From NCBI GenBank assembly GCA_966210515.1, contig CBIHLM010000010.1:19806-83805 (forward strand): a DNA stretch of 64,000 nucleotides, written 5' to 3'. The stretch comes from Paradesertivirga sp966210515 (lineage in GTDB: Bacteria; Bacteroidota; Bacteroidia; Sphingobacteriales; Sphingobacteriaceae). A program made the translations under genes and the position numbers. The notes under the pieces are model-generated. The model saw only the letters and a list, made by a program, of their open reading frames with translations, was not told the DNA's origin and ran no database searches. Shown here piece after piece: positions 41,943 through 50,569 of the stretch (positions are counted from its first letter, which is position 1; every line of letters begins with the position of its first letter).

Positions 41943-42296
41943 TTATACGGCGAACGAAGTTCCGCAACCGCAGGTGCTTTTAGCGTTTGGATTATTGAAT
42001 GTAAATCCACGTGCATTTAAGCCATCCTGAAACTCGATTTCCATTCCTGCCAGGTATAAGCCATGGGCTTTATGCATAAATATTTTTATTCCGTCCACTT
42101 CAAACTCCTGGTCGCCGTCTTTTTTCTGATCGAACCCTAAAACGTAATTCATTCCAGAACAGCCTCCGCCTTCAACACCCACGCGTACGCCGAAATCATC
42201 ACCAAGCTCCTGTTGCTGCCTCAATTTGCGAAGTTCTTTTTTCGCTCCCTCAGTAAAAGAAACCGGTATAACTGAAATACTTGTCTCCATGCTCAT
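41943..42296 (-). CDS. A-type iron-sulfur carrier (IscA/SufA/ErpA family)
   Basis: HesB-like protein of 117 residues that carries or delivers Fe-S clusters. The three conserved cysteines are Cys46 (GGGCSGMNY), Cys109 and Cys111 (STCGCGTSF). GVRVGVEGGGCSG and ARGFTFNNPNAKSTCGCG are standard. A second in-frame ATG is two codons in; the first is kept. It is a single gene with a TATATTTG promoter just upstream and the 22-base-pair terminator downstream. Which of the three subfamilies it belongs to is not clear. Confidence 0.93.
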   Translation of the reverse strand: MSMETSISVIPVSFTEGAKKELRKLRQQQELGDDFGVRVGVEGGGCSGMNYVLGFDQKKDGDQEFEVDGIKIFMHKAHGLYLAGMEIEFQDGLNARGFTFNNPNAKSTCGCGTSFAV

Positions 42297-42314
42297 TTAT
42301 TTTAATTTAATATG

Positions 42315-42322
42315 CAAATATA
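42315..42322 (-). promoter_or_regulatory. -7 promoter element of the Fe-S carrier gene
   Basis: TATATTTG on the minus strand (42322-42315), 18 bases before the ATG, matches TAnnTTTG. Confidence 0.6.
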
Positions 42323-42385
42323 GGTGAAAATACACACTTTTGCTTAAACACCCCTGATATTGACCTTTAGATAACAAATGAAATA

Positions 42386-42919
42386 ATGAATAGTATAACC
42401 TATTTTTTTGTCGACGTTTTGAAGTTTGTGCTCGCCGGTACATTGATATTTTTTATTGCCTGGCAGATTATTAAATCGGAGATTGAGAAACTGAATCAAT
42501 CGAAATTGCAGGATTTAAAAAGAGCCTCTTTGGAAACAACACTTCCATTGCGGTTGCAGGCCTACGAACGATTGACTCTTTTTTTAGAACGTATTAATCC
42601 ATCAAATATGCTGGTTCGGGTTCATGTAGCCGGCACCACGGTGCGAGAAATTCAACAGTTCCTTGTTTCCGAAATTCGCACGGAGCATCAGCATAATATT
42701 ACACAGCAGCTATATGTGAGTGCACAGGCATGGGCTGTTACGAATAGAATTAAAGAAGATACTATTAGCCTGATTAATAATACTGCGGCTGGTTTGTCTC
42801 CGGATGCATCTTCATTGGAGTTAAGCAAAGTTATTTTAAATCATTTGGCGGGATTGGAGGAAAATCCCTACGATGCAGGTTTGATGTTGTTAAAGCATGA
42901 CATGCAGCATTTCTTTTGA
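42386..42919 (+). CDS. conserved hypothetical membrane-anchored protein
   Basis: 177 residues: one N-terminal membrane helix (about 8-27, FVDVLKFVLAGTLIFFIAWQI), then a cytoplasmic, mostly helical domain with LETTLPLRLQAYERLTLFLERINP, VHVAGTTVREIQQFLVSEIRTEH broken at TTVREIQQF, and QQLYVSAQAWAVTNRIKED. I recognise the pattern from many Bacteroidetes genomes, where it is uncharacterised (possibly the DUF7935 family; not certain). It lies 53 bases before the acyl-CoA mutase gene, on the same strand, a neighbourhood that may be conserved. Confidence 0.8.
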   Translation: MNSITYFFVDVLKFVLAGTLIFFIAWQIIKSEIEKLNQSKLQDLKRASLETTLPLRLQAYERLTLFLERINPSNMLVRVHVAGTTVREIQQFLVSEIRTEHQHNITQQLYVSAQAWAVTNRIKEDTISLINNTAAGLSPDASSLELSKVILNHLAGLEENPYDAGLMLLKHDMQHFF

Positions 42920-42978
42920 TATGTTAAAATAATGCATGTCGGAATTCTTGCCACTCTTTCCTTTTAATTGAATTGATC

Positions 42979-44517
42979 ATGAAACGTAAAACTACATCAG
43001 GGATAGAAATAAAGGAAGTTTATACAGAGCCTAAAGAAATAAGCGAATTACCCGGCGAATTTCCATTCACCCGCGGAATCCGTAAAGACATGTACCGGGG
43101 TAAGCTGTGGACTATGCGTCAGTACGCAGGTTTTTCGACTGCTCAGGAATCAAATAAAAGATATCATTATTTACTGGCTCAGGGAACAACGGGGTTATCT
43201 GTAGCGTTTGATCTTCCAACTCAAATTGGCTATGATTCCGATCATCCCTTATCGGAGGGTGAAGTAGGCAAAGTTGGTGTTTCTATCGATTCTTTGCAGG
43301 ATATGGAAGAGCTGTTTGAAGGGCTGCCTCTTGAAACGATCACTACCTCAATGACCATTAATGCAACAGCTCCGATTTTGCTGGCCATGTACATAGCTCT
43401 TGCAAAACAACAAGGCGCTGATTTGAAAAAAATTTCAGGAACTGTTCAGAACGATATTTTAAAGGAGTACGCAGCCAGAGGAACATATATATATCCTCCA
43501 AAGCCTTCTATGCGTTTGATTACAGATATTTTTGAATATTGCAGTCATCACGTTCCGAAATGGAATACTATTTCAATTTCAGGTTATCATATACGCGAGG
43601 CGGGATCATCGGCAGTTCAGGAACTTGCCTTTACATTAGCAAACGGGAAAGCCTACATGAAATCAGCGATACAAAAGGGCCTGGATATAAATGTATTTGC
43701 TAAACGAGTTTCATTTTTCTTTAATTGTCACAATAATTTTTTTGAAGAAATTGCCAAATTCCGTGCGGCAAGAAGAATGTGGGCAAAACTCACAATGGAA
43801 CTTGGCGCTACTGAAGAGCAAGCGCAAATGCTTCGATTTCATACGCAGACTGGGGGCTCAACCCTCACGGCCCAGCAACCTTTGAATAATGTGGTGCGCG
43901 TTGCTACACAAGCCCTGGCAGCAGTTTTAGGAGGGACTCAGTCTTTACATACGAATGGATATGATGAGGCATTTTCTTTGCCGACAGAAGAAGCGGCAAA
44001 GTTGGCTTTGCGTACCCAACAGATTCTTGCTTTCGAATCAGGAGCGGCAGACACAGTTGACCCTCTTGCCGGCTCTTATTTTATCGAATCCCTGACAGAC
44101 GAACTGGAGGTGGCAGCCTGGAAATACATAGAGAAAATTGATTTAATGGGTGGCGCAGTTGCGGCTATTGAGGCCGGATATATTCAAAATGAAATTGCCA
44201 GGTCAGCCTACGAATACCAGCTGTCTGTTGAGAGCGGTGAGCAGAAGATTGTCGGCGTAAATTGTTATTCCGAGCCCGAGGCTTCCAGCTTCGAGCTATT
44301 CAAGGTGAGCGACTCTATCCGTGAGATGCAGACAGAAAAATTAAAGAAATTAAGGTCTGTCAGGGACAGAAAAACTGTGGATGACGCCTTGGCGAAGTTA
44401 AAGGCAGCTAGCCGTACACAGGAGAATCTGATGCCTTTTATTATCGCCGCTGTGGAAGCTTATGCTACATTGGGCGAAATTTCTGATTCGTTGAGGTCGG
44501 AGTTCGGAGAGTATTGA
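42979..44517 (+). CDS. methylmalonyl-CoA mutase catalytic subunit (split type)
   Basis: B12-dependent acyl-CoA mutase catalytic (TIM-barrel) domain of 512 residues without the C-terminal cobalamin-binding domain, which must come from a separate small subunit not in this window. TMRQYAGFSTAQESN, GLSVAFDLPTQIGYDSDHP, TSMTINATAP, SGYHIREAGSSA and RFHTQTGGSTLTAQQPL are family blocks. Tyr49 and Arg179 match the positions that read a methylmalonyl carboxylate in known mutases (from memory of the alignment), favouring methylmalonyl-CoA over isobutyryl-CoA. ATG 42979 is preferred to TTG 42973. Confidence 0.9.
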   Translation: MKRKTTSGIEIKEVYTEPKEISELPGEFPFTRGIRKDMYRGKLWTMRQYAGFSTAQESNKRYHYLLAQGTTGLSVAFDLPTQIGYDSDHPLSEGEVGKVGVSIDSLQDMEELFEGLPLETITTSMTINATAPILLAMYIALAKQQGADLKKISGTVQNDILKEYAARGTYIYPPKPSMRLITDIFEYCSHHVPKWNTISISGYHIREAGSSAVQELAFTLANGKAYMKSAIQKGLDINVFAKRVSFFFNCHNNFFEEIAKFRAARRMWAKLTMELGATEEQAQMLRFHTQTGGSTLTAQQPLNNVVRVATQALAAVLGGTQSLHTNGYDEAFSLPTEEAAKLALRTQQILAFESGAADTVDPLAGSYFIESLTDELEVAAWKYIEKIDLMGGAVAAIEAGYIQNEIARSAYEYQLSVESGEQKIVGVNCYSEPEASSFELFKVSDSIREMQTEKLKKLRSVRDRKTVDDALAKLKAASRTQENLMPFIIAAVEAYATLGEISDSLRSEFGEY

Positions 44518-44916
44518 TCTGTGGGGCTGCTCCGGATATTCTTTTTCATCATGATAAAAAATATCAGATTAATGCGTTACATGCTAGGGGAATACAAAAA
44601 ATACTCACTATATTGACCTCATAATTGGAGGACATACCACAGCCTTTTTTAAGCTCATTCTTGTCGTTTAAATTCGAGTTATTGGGCGGATTTATTGATC
44701 AGGTTCGGTATCTGTGAGTAAAGTTTTGAGGCGTCTAGATTCGTGTTAGAAAGGGATAGAAGAGGAAAAGTGACCTACTCTTCTGCCACTGAGCCGTTTA
44801 AAAGTTATTTTAAAATTTAGTTTTTTAAGAAGAAAATTATTAGAATATTCGATGTTCCAAACCGGGCAGTTTTTTCAATTTGCCGCGGGTTGGTAATCAG
44901 ATTATTAAGTTAAAAT
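44518..44916. other. 399-base intergenic region upstream of dnaA
   Basis: No plausible gene. An imperfect AT-rich hairpin (GATATT 44535-44540 with AATATC 44560-44565) follows the mutase stop and may be a weak terminator. TCAATTTG (44876-44883) just before dnaA is one base off the TAnnTTTG element. I find no TTATNCACA DnaA boxes, so nothing marks an origin or DnaA autoregulation here. Confidence 0.5.
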
Positions 44917-46344
44917 ATGGAACAAACTTGTACAAATGTATGGAGCAACTGTCTTCAAATTATAAAGGACAACATCCCTACACAGAGCTTCAAGACTTGG
45001 TTTGAACCAATCAAGGCTTTGCGACTGGAAGGTAATGTGCTAACTATACAGGTACCCAGTTTATTCTTTTACGAATGGCTCGAAGAGCATTATGTAGGCC
45101 TCCTGCGAAAGACTGTAAAGAAGCAGTTAGGCGAAGAAGGACGTTTGGAGTACAATATTGTAGTTGAAAAATCATCGAATAATAAGCCTTACACAACTAA
45201 TATGCCGTCAAACGGCAATGGCTCTGATGCAAAAAAGCAGTCAATGCCAATACCTGTTGCCTTAAATAAGGATATAAAGAATCCATTTGTAATTCCCGGA
45301 CTAAAAAAGCTCCAGGTAGACCCTCAATTAAATCAGAATTATAGCTTCGAGAATTTTATAGAAGGAGATTGTAACAGGCTTGCACGTTCGGCAGGTTTTG
45401 CTGTGGCTGGAAAACCCGGTGGTACTTCTTTCAACCCATTAATGCTTTACGGAGGAGTGGGCTTGGGAAAAACTCACCTTGCTCAGGCAATTGGAAATGA
45501 GATCAAGCGCTCACATCCGGACAAATTGGTTATCTATGTGTCCTGCGAAAAATTCTGCCAGCAGTTTGTTGATTCATTGAAAAATAATACGATTAATGAT
45601 TTTGTGAATTTTTATCAGGCAATGGATGTTATCATCATGGATGACGTGCATAATTTTGCAGGTAAAGAAAAAACACAGGATATCTTCTTTCATATTTTCA
45701 ATCATTTGCATCAGTCTGGTAAGCAGGTAATTCTTACTTCAGATAAAGCACCGAAAGATTTGGCAGGTTTAGAAGAAAGATTATTGAGCAGATTTAAGTG
45801 GGGGCTTTCGGCCGATTTGCAAGTGCCAGATCTGGAAACAAGGATGGCAATTCTGAAAATGAAAATGTACACCGACGGCATTGAGCTTCCAGGCGAGGTG
45901 ATCGAATATGTTGCCCATAACATCGATAATAATGTACGTGAACTGGAAGGGGCTATGGTTTCTTTGCTAGCTCAATCTACATTAAATAAGAAAGAAATAG
46001 ATTTAGGCCTGGCTAAGTCGATGTTGAAAAACTTCATTAAGAATACTTCGAAAGAAATTTCTATGGAGTACATTCAGAAACTGGTTTGCGAGTATTTCGA
46101 AGTGCCAATTGAAATGGTAAAATCTAAAACCCGTAAACGCGAGATAGTACAGGCACGTCAGATTTCCATGTACCTTTCTAAAAGCCACACTAAAACGTCG
46201 TTGAAATCAATCGGAGCATTTTTTGGAGGCAGAGATCACTCTACTGTTATTTATGCTTGTCAAACAGTTGAAGATTTAATAGATACAGACAAAAAGTTTA
46301 AAGCTTACGTTCAGGATATTCAGAAAAAATTGAAAATGAGCTAA
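44917..46344 (+). CDS. dnaA: chromosomal replication initiator protein DnaA
   Basis: AAA+ initiator that binds and melts oriC. Domain I (1-80) has FKTWFEPIKAL; a short linker domain II (about 85-135) follows; domain III carries Walker A GGVGLGKT (179-186), Walker B IIMDDVHNF (239-247) and ERLLSRFKWGLSADLQ; domain IV ends with the DNA-binding signature GGRDHSTVIYACQTV (437-451). 475 residues. It is monocistronic with a terminator downstream. dnaN and recF are not adjacent, as is common in Bacteroidetes. Confidence 0.97.
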   Translation: MEQTCTNVWSNCLQIIKDNIPTQSFKTWFEPIKALRLEGNVLTIQVPSLFFYEWLEEHYVGLLRKTVKKQLGEEGRLEYNIVVEKSSNNKPYTTNMPSNGNGSDAKKQSMPIPVALNKDIKNPFVIPGLKKLQVDPQLNQNYSFENFIEGDCNRLARSAGFAVAGKPGGTSFNPLMLYGGVGLGKTHLAQAIGNEIKRSHPDKLVIYVSCEKFCQQFVDSLKNNTINDFVNFYQAMDVIIMDDVHNFAGKEKTQDIFFHIFNHLHQSGKQVILTSDKAPKDLAGLEERLLSRFKWGLSADLQVPDLETRMAILKMKMYTDGIELPGEVIEYVAHNIDNNVRELEGAMVSLLAQSTLNKKEIDLGLAKSMLKNFIKNTSKEISMEYIQKLVCEYFEVPIEMVKSKTRKREIVQARQISMYLSKSHTKTSLKSIGAFFGGRDHSTVIYACQTVEDLIDTDKKFKAYVQDIQKKLKMS

Positions 46345-46364
46345 GCTTCAAAAAACGATTTATA

Positions 46365-46399
46365 AAAAAGGTACTGTTGACTTTCGACAGTACCTTTTT
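46365..46399. terminator. bidirectional terminator between dnaA and the bestrophin gene
   Basis: AAAAAGGTACTGT (46365-46377) and ACAGTACCTTTTT (46387-46399) form a perfect 13-base-pair stem with loop TGACTTTCG; A- and T-runs on both sides suit both directions. Confidence 0.9.
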
Positions 46400-46416
46400 A
46401 TTTTGGTGGCAGTCCG

Positions 46417-47274
46417 TTAAAGAATTTCGCTTACGTGTTTTCTTATATTATGACAAATCTGGTCAATCGGAAGATCGTCTGCATCTGTTCCAAACGGGTT
46501 CTCGATTTCTTCCGCTATAATCTCAAGGCTTGTAAAAGCGTAAAGGATAAAAATAACCACGGGAATAATAAAATAGCCGAGATTGTAAACCCATCCTAAA
46601 GGCAGCGTGATTACGTATAAGAAAATGAACTTTTTAATAAACACGCTATAAGTATAGGGAATCGGAGTGTTTTTAATACGTTCGCAAGCACCACAAACGT
46701 CTGTGAACGTTCTAAATTCCTCATTGAGTATCAGCATTTGATCTCCAGAGAGTTTTTTCTGTTCTTGCAGGTCCCCGAGGCGATCGAATATTTTTGAAGC
46801 GATTTGGTTCGGGAGGTGTTTATCTCGCTTTAAGTCTAAAACAGGATCCAGCTCATGAAAATCTTCATTCTCACGCAAGTGATTTTTCAAAGCAAAAGCA
46901 AAATTGGGAATCATTAGCCTGAAAAAAGCCCTGTCCTCATCACTCTTAACGTAAGCATTAAGTTTGATTGCCAGGTTTCGACTAATGTTTGTTAATGTTC
47001 CCCAAAGCTTGCGTCCTTCCCACCATCTGTCGTATGCGGTATTAGTCCTGAAAACTAAAAGTAAGGAAATTACGAACCCAAGTACACTATGCATCAAACC
47101 AACATTGTTAAGTTTATTTTCTTTCGACAACTGAAATACCTCTATCTCCAGATATGCGATAATGCCGGCATAAACACCAACCGCAAGCATTAATGGGAAA
47201 AGTTTTCTTAAGGTATCGGCCTTGTTTAGCCTGAATATAAAAGGAAACCAGACTTTAGGATTGTAATTTATCAT
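46417..47274 (-). CDS. bestrophin family anion channel
   Basis: Inner-membrane protein of 285 residues in the bestrophin/UPF0187 family, pentameric channels for chloride or other anions (some bacterial members pass cations). LLLVFRTNTAYDRWWEGRKLWG is the diagnostic block (within residues 76-97, with FRTNTAYDRWWEGR the core); helices lie at about 25-42, 62-80, 218-236 and 240-256. IAEEIENPFGTDADDLP near the end is also conserved. Last gene of the five-gene operon starting at 49701; it follows the MOSC gene after 5 bases. Confidence 0.88.
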   Translation of the reverse strand: MINYNPKVWFPFIFRLNKADTLRKLFPLMLAVGVYAGIIAYLEIEVFQLSKENKLNNVGLMHSVLGFVISLLLVFRTNTAYDRWWEGRKLWGTLTNISRNLAIKLNAYVKSDEDRAFFRLMIPNFAFALKNHLRENEDFHELDPVLDLKRDKHLPNQIASKIFDRLGDLQEQKKLSGDQMLILNEEFRTFTDVCGACERIKNTPIPYTYSVFIKKFIFLYVITLPLGWVYNLGYFIIPVVIFILYAFTSLEIIAEEIENPFGTDADDLPIDQICHNIRKHVSEIL

Positions 47275-47279
47275 TGATG

Positions 47280-48083
47280 TTATTTATAACTGATTATTTC
47301 GACAGCGTCATTTACACTGATATTTCCCTCATTTAATGCAATTAAATTTTGTCCGAATAGAACTTTATTATCAAGTGTCCGGTACTTTGACAGGGTGAAA
47401 AGTGGCTCTGTTCCTCTCAATCCAGTTTGTTGATCTACTGTGGTTAATATACACCTGGCGCAAGGCTTGGCAACTTTAAAGTAAACTTCTCCAATTCTAA
47501 TCTTGTCCCAATTGTCTTCTTCGAACGCTTCAGAATCCGCGACAACCAGGTTGGGTCGGAATCGATCCATTGGAACGGGATTTTCGAGCCTTCTATTGAG
47601 GTCGTCTAAAGAAGCCTGGCTTATTAGTAAGTAAGGAAATGCATCCGCAAAGCTTACGTGTTCATTGTTTTGAGCATATTTCTCGTCGATGGGCCTGATG
47701 CCGTTTTCGGGCATAAAGACGAATTTGCAGGTTTTCTCAAGATAATCGCTGAACCACAAATCAATATCATCGCTAAGATGCGCCCCAATAACAAGATCAT
47801 CCCAGATCGACACTTTTACATCATTCTTCAACGGTTCATTTATGGCGAAAGAAATGCGTTTGTCCCGATTGTTTTTATGGAATATGCTTAGGGTGTTAAG
47901 TTGCAGTTCAGTTTGTAACAGGGCAAGTTTATGTTCAACTCTTTGGGTTATAAACTTGCCATTCTCGTCAACCAGCATCCAGCGCCTGTCGAACATAAAA
48001 CCGCGTTGCATTGCGCTTGCTTTTTCATGTCTTATGCCTCCGATTGATTTTACGGGATATACGTATATATCTTGTACTTGCAT
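47280..48083 (-). CDS. MOSC-domain protein (YcbX/mARC-like)
   Basis: Molybdenum-cofactor protein of 267 residues: N-terminal MOSC beta-barrel (VQDIYVYPVKSIGGI, 3-17; GFMFDRRWMLVDENG, 28-42) and C-terminal MOSC domain with PMDRFRPNLVV (171-181) and KPCARCILTTVD (206-217). Cys208 aligns with the Mo-ligating cysteine of mARC/YcbX, so it may be an N-hydroxylated-compound reductase. It lacks the [2Fe-2S] domain of YcbX and would need a separate electron donor. Its ATG overlaps the upstream YdeI gene stop by one base (TAATG). Confidence 0.88.
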   Translation of the reverse strand: MQVQDIYVYPVKSIGGIRHEKASAMQRGFMFDRRWMLVDENGKFITQRVEHKLALLQTELQLNTLSIFHKNNRDKRISFAINEPLKNDVKVSIWDDLVIGAHLSDDIDLWFSDYLEKTCKFVFMPENGIRPIDEKYAQNNEHVSFADAFPYLLISQASLDDLNRRLENPVPMDRFRPNLVVADSEAFEEDNWDKIRIGEVYFKVAKPCARCILTTVDQQTGLRGTEPLFTLSKYRTLDNKVLFGQNLIALNEGNISVNDAVEIISYK

Positions 48084-48712
48084 TAGCCTTTACGTTCATA
48101 TTTCCAGTTTCGTCCCTTGCCTTCGGTAATCCATTCGATAGCTGTACCCATACGTTTCTTTCGCGTGGCTTCCGTTTTGGCTTCTTCAAACCACGAGATG
48201 TATTCTTTACGGTGTGAGTTACTGAACTTTTCGAAATTAGCTTGCGCTCCAGGATGATTTTGTAACATCTCTAAGAAATCAACTGGTATTTGGATGGGAG
48301 AAGGGGCTGGTGCTGTTTTTTTGCTCAGTTTTACGCCCTTCTCATTTAGTGCAATAGCCTCCTTTATATATGAAATGAGAACTTTGTCCTCGGGTAAATC
48401 GGCTATAGATTTTATTCGCCCAAATTGGCCCATAGCCGCAGCCGATTCTTCTTTTAAAATATTATTAGGATCGGATAATAATGAACTTTTCCAAAAGCCG
48501 AGTACACAGTGCTCTTTAAACGCTGCCATGCCGCAAACAGTTCCTTTGCAATCGAAATGTGGCATGCCCCATTTTATAGTTTCGCGAATTTCGGGGGAAG
48601 CATGGTGTGCCAGTTTTCTGATGTGAGTCAATACAGGCTTGGCAAAATCCGCGGATTTTTCGATATATGCATCTATTCGAGGATCATATTGTTCCATATC
48701 CTGGTTTTCCAA
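48083..48712 (-). CDS. YdeI/OmpD-associated family protein with DUF1801
   Basis: 209-residue cytoplasmic protein with two parts. Residues 8-110 match DUF1801: YDPRIDAYIEKSADFAKPVL, IRETIKWGMPHF and LGFWKSSLL. Residues about 140-205 match the YdeI/OmdA region: IPVDFLEMLQNHPGA, FEKFSNSHRKEYISWFEEAK and RKKRMGTAIEWITEGK, which is linked in some genomes to peptide or bacteriocin resistance. Biochemical function unknown. It shares an operon with the MOSC and bestrophin genes. Confidence 0.85.
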   Translation of the reverse strand: MENQDMEQYDPRIDAYIEKSADFAKPVLTHIRKLAHHASPEIRETIKWGMPHFDCKGTVCGMAAFKEHCVLGFWKSSLLSDPNNILKEESAAAMGQFGRIKSIADLPEDKVLISYIKEAIALNEKGVKLSKKTAPAPSPIQIPVDFLEMLQNHPGAQANFEKFSNSHRKEYISWFEEAKTEATRKKRMGTAIEWITEGKGRNWKYERKG

Positions 48713-48746
48713 CGAATATATTGAAAATGATTAATCCAGAAAAAAT

Positions 48747-49307
48747 TCAGCTGATCTTATTTAAATGAATTAATGCATGGAATACCGCACTCGCGTGTAA
48801 AGCCTGGGGGAAATGGTTTTCCAAGGCCATTTTTTTTAATTCATCAACAGTGACCTTGAAAACCTCAATTTCTTCTCTCCCGTCCAAATGCTGCTCCTGG
48901 ATTTTCTTGCCCCCTGTAGCCAGAAAGCTGGTTGTAATATTACCCGAAGTTGAGGGATTGGCATAAAGGGTGCACAGGCGTTCAATTGATTCAAACTGAT
49001 ACCCAGTTTCTTCTAAAAGTTCTCTCACAATTGCCTGCTCCGGACTTTCACCAGGATCAATGCAGCCCCCTGGCAATTCCAAAATCACTTCCTCCGCGGC
49101 ATGGCGATATTGCCTGATTACAATCACTTCATTGTTTTCCGTAAGAGCAACGGCATTAACCCATCCCGGGTATTCTAAAACGTAATAGTCGTCAATAAGA
49201 GTTCCGTTAGGCATTCTGCAGGTATCTACCCGCAGTGTAGCCCATTGTTCTTTTACCAGATATTTTGAAGATAGTTTTTCCCACTTCATATCACTCATAT
49301 TGTTCAT
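48747..49307 (-). CDS. NUDIX hydrolase (ADP-ribose pyrophosphatase-like)
   Basis: 186 residues. The Nudix box runs from Gly81 to Tyr103: GCIDPGE, seven residues, then RELLEETGY, with the metal-binding glutamates in the REL-EE block. YANPSTSGN (near 116-124) and VIRQYRHAAEEVILELPGG resemble ADP-sugar pyrophosphatases, so hydrolysis of ADP-ribose or a nucleotide sugar is likely. Start ATG 49307 overlaps the upstream gene by 17 bases; ATG 49298 is an alternative. Confidence 0.9.
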   Translation of the reverse strand: MNNMSDMKWEKLSSKYLVKEQWATLRVDTCRMPNGTLIDDYYVLEYPGWVNAVALTENNEVIVIRQYRHAAEEVILELPGGCIDPGESPEQAIVRELLEETGYQFESIERLCTLYANPSTSGNITTSFLATGGKKIQEQHLDGREEIEVFKVTVDELKKMALENHFPQALHASAVFHALIHLNKIS

Positions 49308-49701
49308 TATTCAAAAAATTATCGATCATTTCTCGCCGGCTCAAGTTTTCGAAGGATTGTTGATGATGTTCTGATTCCAAAAGATTTAAAACCAGAGCAA
49401 CTTTATGCATTACTGCGACGCATTCTTCCGTGTCCTGAAAAGGATAGGAGCTTTCAAAAAGTATTTGCGCAAGGGCATTCAATTTTTCAGCCGAATAATT
49501 TCTGCTTCTTAATTCAGTTTCAAATTCCTCAACAGAAGCTTGCTCCAGGAATTTCTTATCAAATCCAAAATTTTCAGAAATAGTTTGCTGGCTAATTTCA
49601 AGGGCCTCATCAAGGTTTCCATCATTTTTTAAGCCAATAATCTTCGCGATGATTTGGGCTAGTTTTTGTATTTCCGCTTCAATAAAGTCTTTTCTTATCA
49701 T
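49291..49701 (-). CDS. conserved hypothetical protein (DUF6483-like?)
   Basis: 136-residue, all-helical, acidic protein: MIRKDFIEAEIQKLAQIIAK at the start, LKNDGNLDEALEI, then a long pair of helices up to FLNNEQYE. The opening pattern (basic residue, DFI, long helix, IIGL, then GxxxEAL) recalls the DUF6483 family, but I cannot confirm it. It contains TPR-like helix lengths without clear repeats. It is first in the NUDIX-YdeI-MOSC-bestrophin operon and overlaps the NUDIX gene by 17 bases, which supports it as a real gene. Confidence 0.78.
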   Translation of the reverse strand: MIRKDFIEAEIQKLAQIIAKIIGLKNDGNLDEALEISQQTISENFGFDKKFLEQASVEEFETELRSRNYSAEKLNALAQILFESSYPFQDTEECVAVMHKVALVLNLLESEHHQQSFENLSRREMIDNFLNNEQYE

Positions 49702-49739
49702 ATATGAGTAGATTATAATTTTGCATTTCCTCTAAATTT

Positions 49740-50531
49740 TTACCAGCTGCCGCTCGATCCACCACCGCCAAAACTTCCGCCGCCAAAACCTCCGAAGCCG
49801 CCGCCTCCTCCTCCAAATCCTCCATGGCCACCGCCAAAACCGCCACCACCACTTCTACCTCCCATACCAGACATTAATGTCCACCAGAACAAATTAGAAC
49901 CTCCGCGGCTTCCTATGATTTGACCGCCCTTGCCACCGCCACCTTTTTTGGATATTACAACGATAATAATAATGATCAGAATGATTAATCCTACAGGAAA
50001 CTTACCCGATTCTTTCGGAGGCCTTGCCTGAGCATCATCATTCTTATATTCTCCTTTGGTGTAAGCTATGATAGCATCTGTTGCTTTATCTAAACCTGCA
50101 TAATAGTTTCCTTCCCTGAAACTTGGTTTAATTTCATTTTCAATGATCCGCTTTGTGATAGCATCTGGTAAGGCACCCTCTAAACCGTAACCGGTTTGAA
50201 TCGAGACCTTTCTGTCTTTTAGTGCGGCCAAAAGAACCAAGCCATTGTTTTTTCCTTTTTGACCGACACCCCAGGCTTCTGCCAGCCGTACAGTATAATC
50301 CGAAATATCATAAATCCCGACTGACTGAATTAATACTACGGCTATCTGGGTGGAAGTCGAATCATCGAAGGCAACTAACTTTTGTTCAAGCTGATAGATT
50401 TGATCTTGAGAAAGTGTACCGGTATAATCATTAACCAGTCGGTTGGGCTTTTCAGGAAACTCTTGTGTAAGGCCTGTCAGGCTTGCCAAAAGAAATAAAA
50501 TAATAAGAAAGCTAAATTTTTTAAAGGTCAT
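49740..50531 (-). CDS. secreted TPM-domain membrane protein (YgcG-like)
   Basis: 263 residues: signal peptide MTFKKFSFLIILFLLASLTG, a TPM domain (about 25-155: FPEKPNRLVNDYTGTLSQDQ, STSTQIAVVLIQSVG, GKNNGLVLLAALKDRKVSIQ split at KDRKVS), a membrane helix (about 175-192, FPVGLIILIIIIIVVIS) and a glycine-rich tail (GGGGFGG repeats ending SGSW). TPM proteins include Psb32/TLP18.3 phosphatase-like folds; in bacteria they accompany LemA. Last in the LemA-TPM-TPM operon. Confidence 0.88.
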   Translation of the reverse strand: MTFKKFSFLIILFLLASLTGLTQEFPEKPNRLVNDYTGTLSQDQIYQLEQKLVAFDDSTSTQIAVVLIQSVGIYDISDYTVRLAEAWGVGQKGKNNGLVLLAALKDRKVSIQTGYGLEGALPDAITKRIIENEIKPSFREGNYYAGLDKATDAIIAYTKGEYKNDDAQARPPKESGKFPVGLIILIIIIIVVISKKGGGGKGGQIIGSRGGSNLFWWTLMSGMGGRSGGGGFGGGHGGFGGGGGGFGGFGGGSFGGGGSSGSW

Positions 50532-50569
50532 TTCTACGGATCAGAATCAGATTGAATTTTTATGCGTTT

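Noticed and set aside
44518..44916. Origin of replication next to dnaA
   Set aside because: No TTATNCACA boxes or repeats; in Bacteroidetes dnaA is often not beside the origin.
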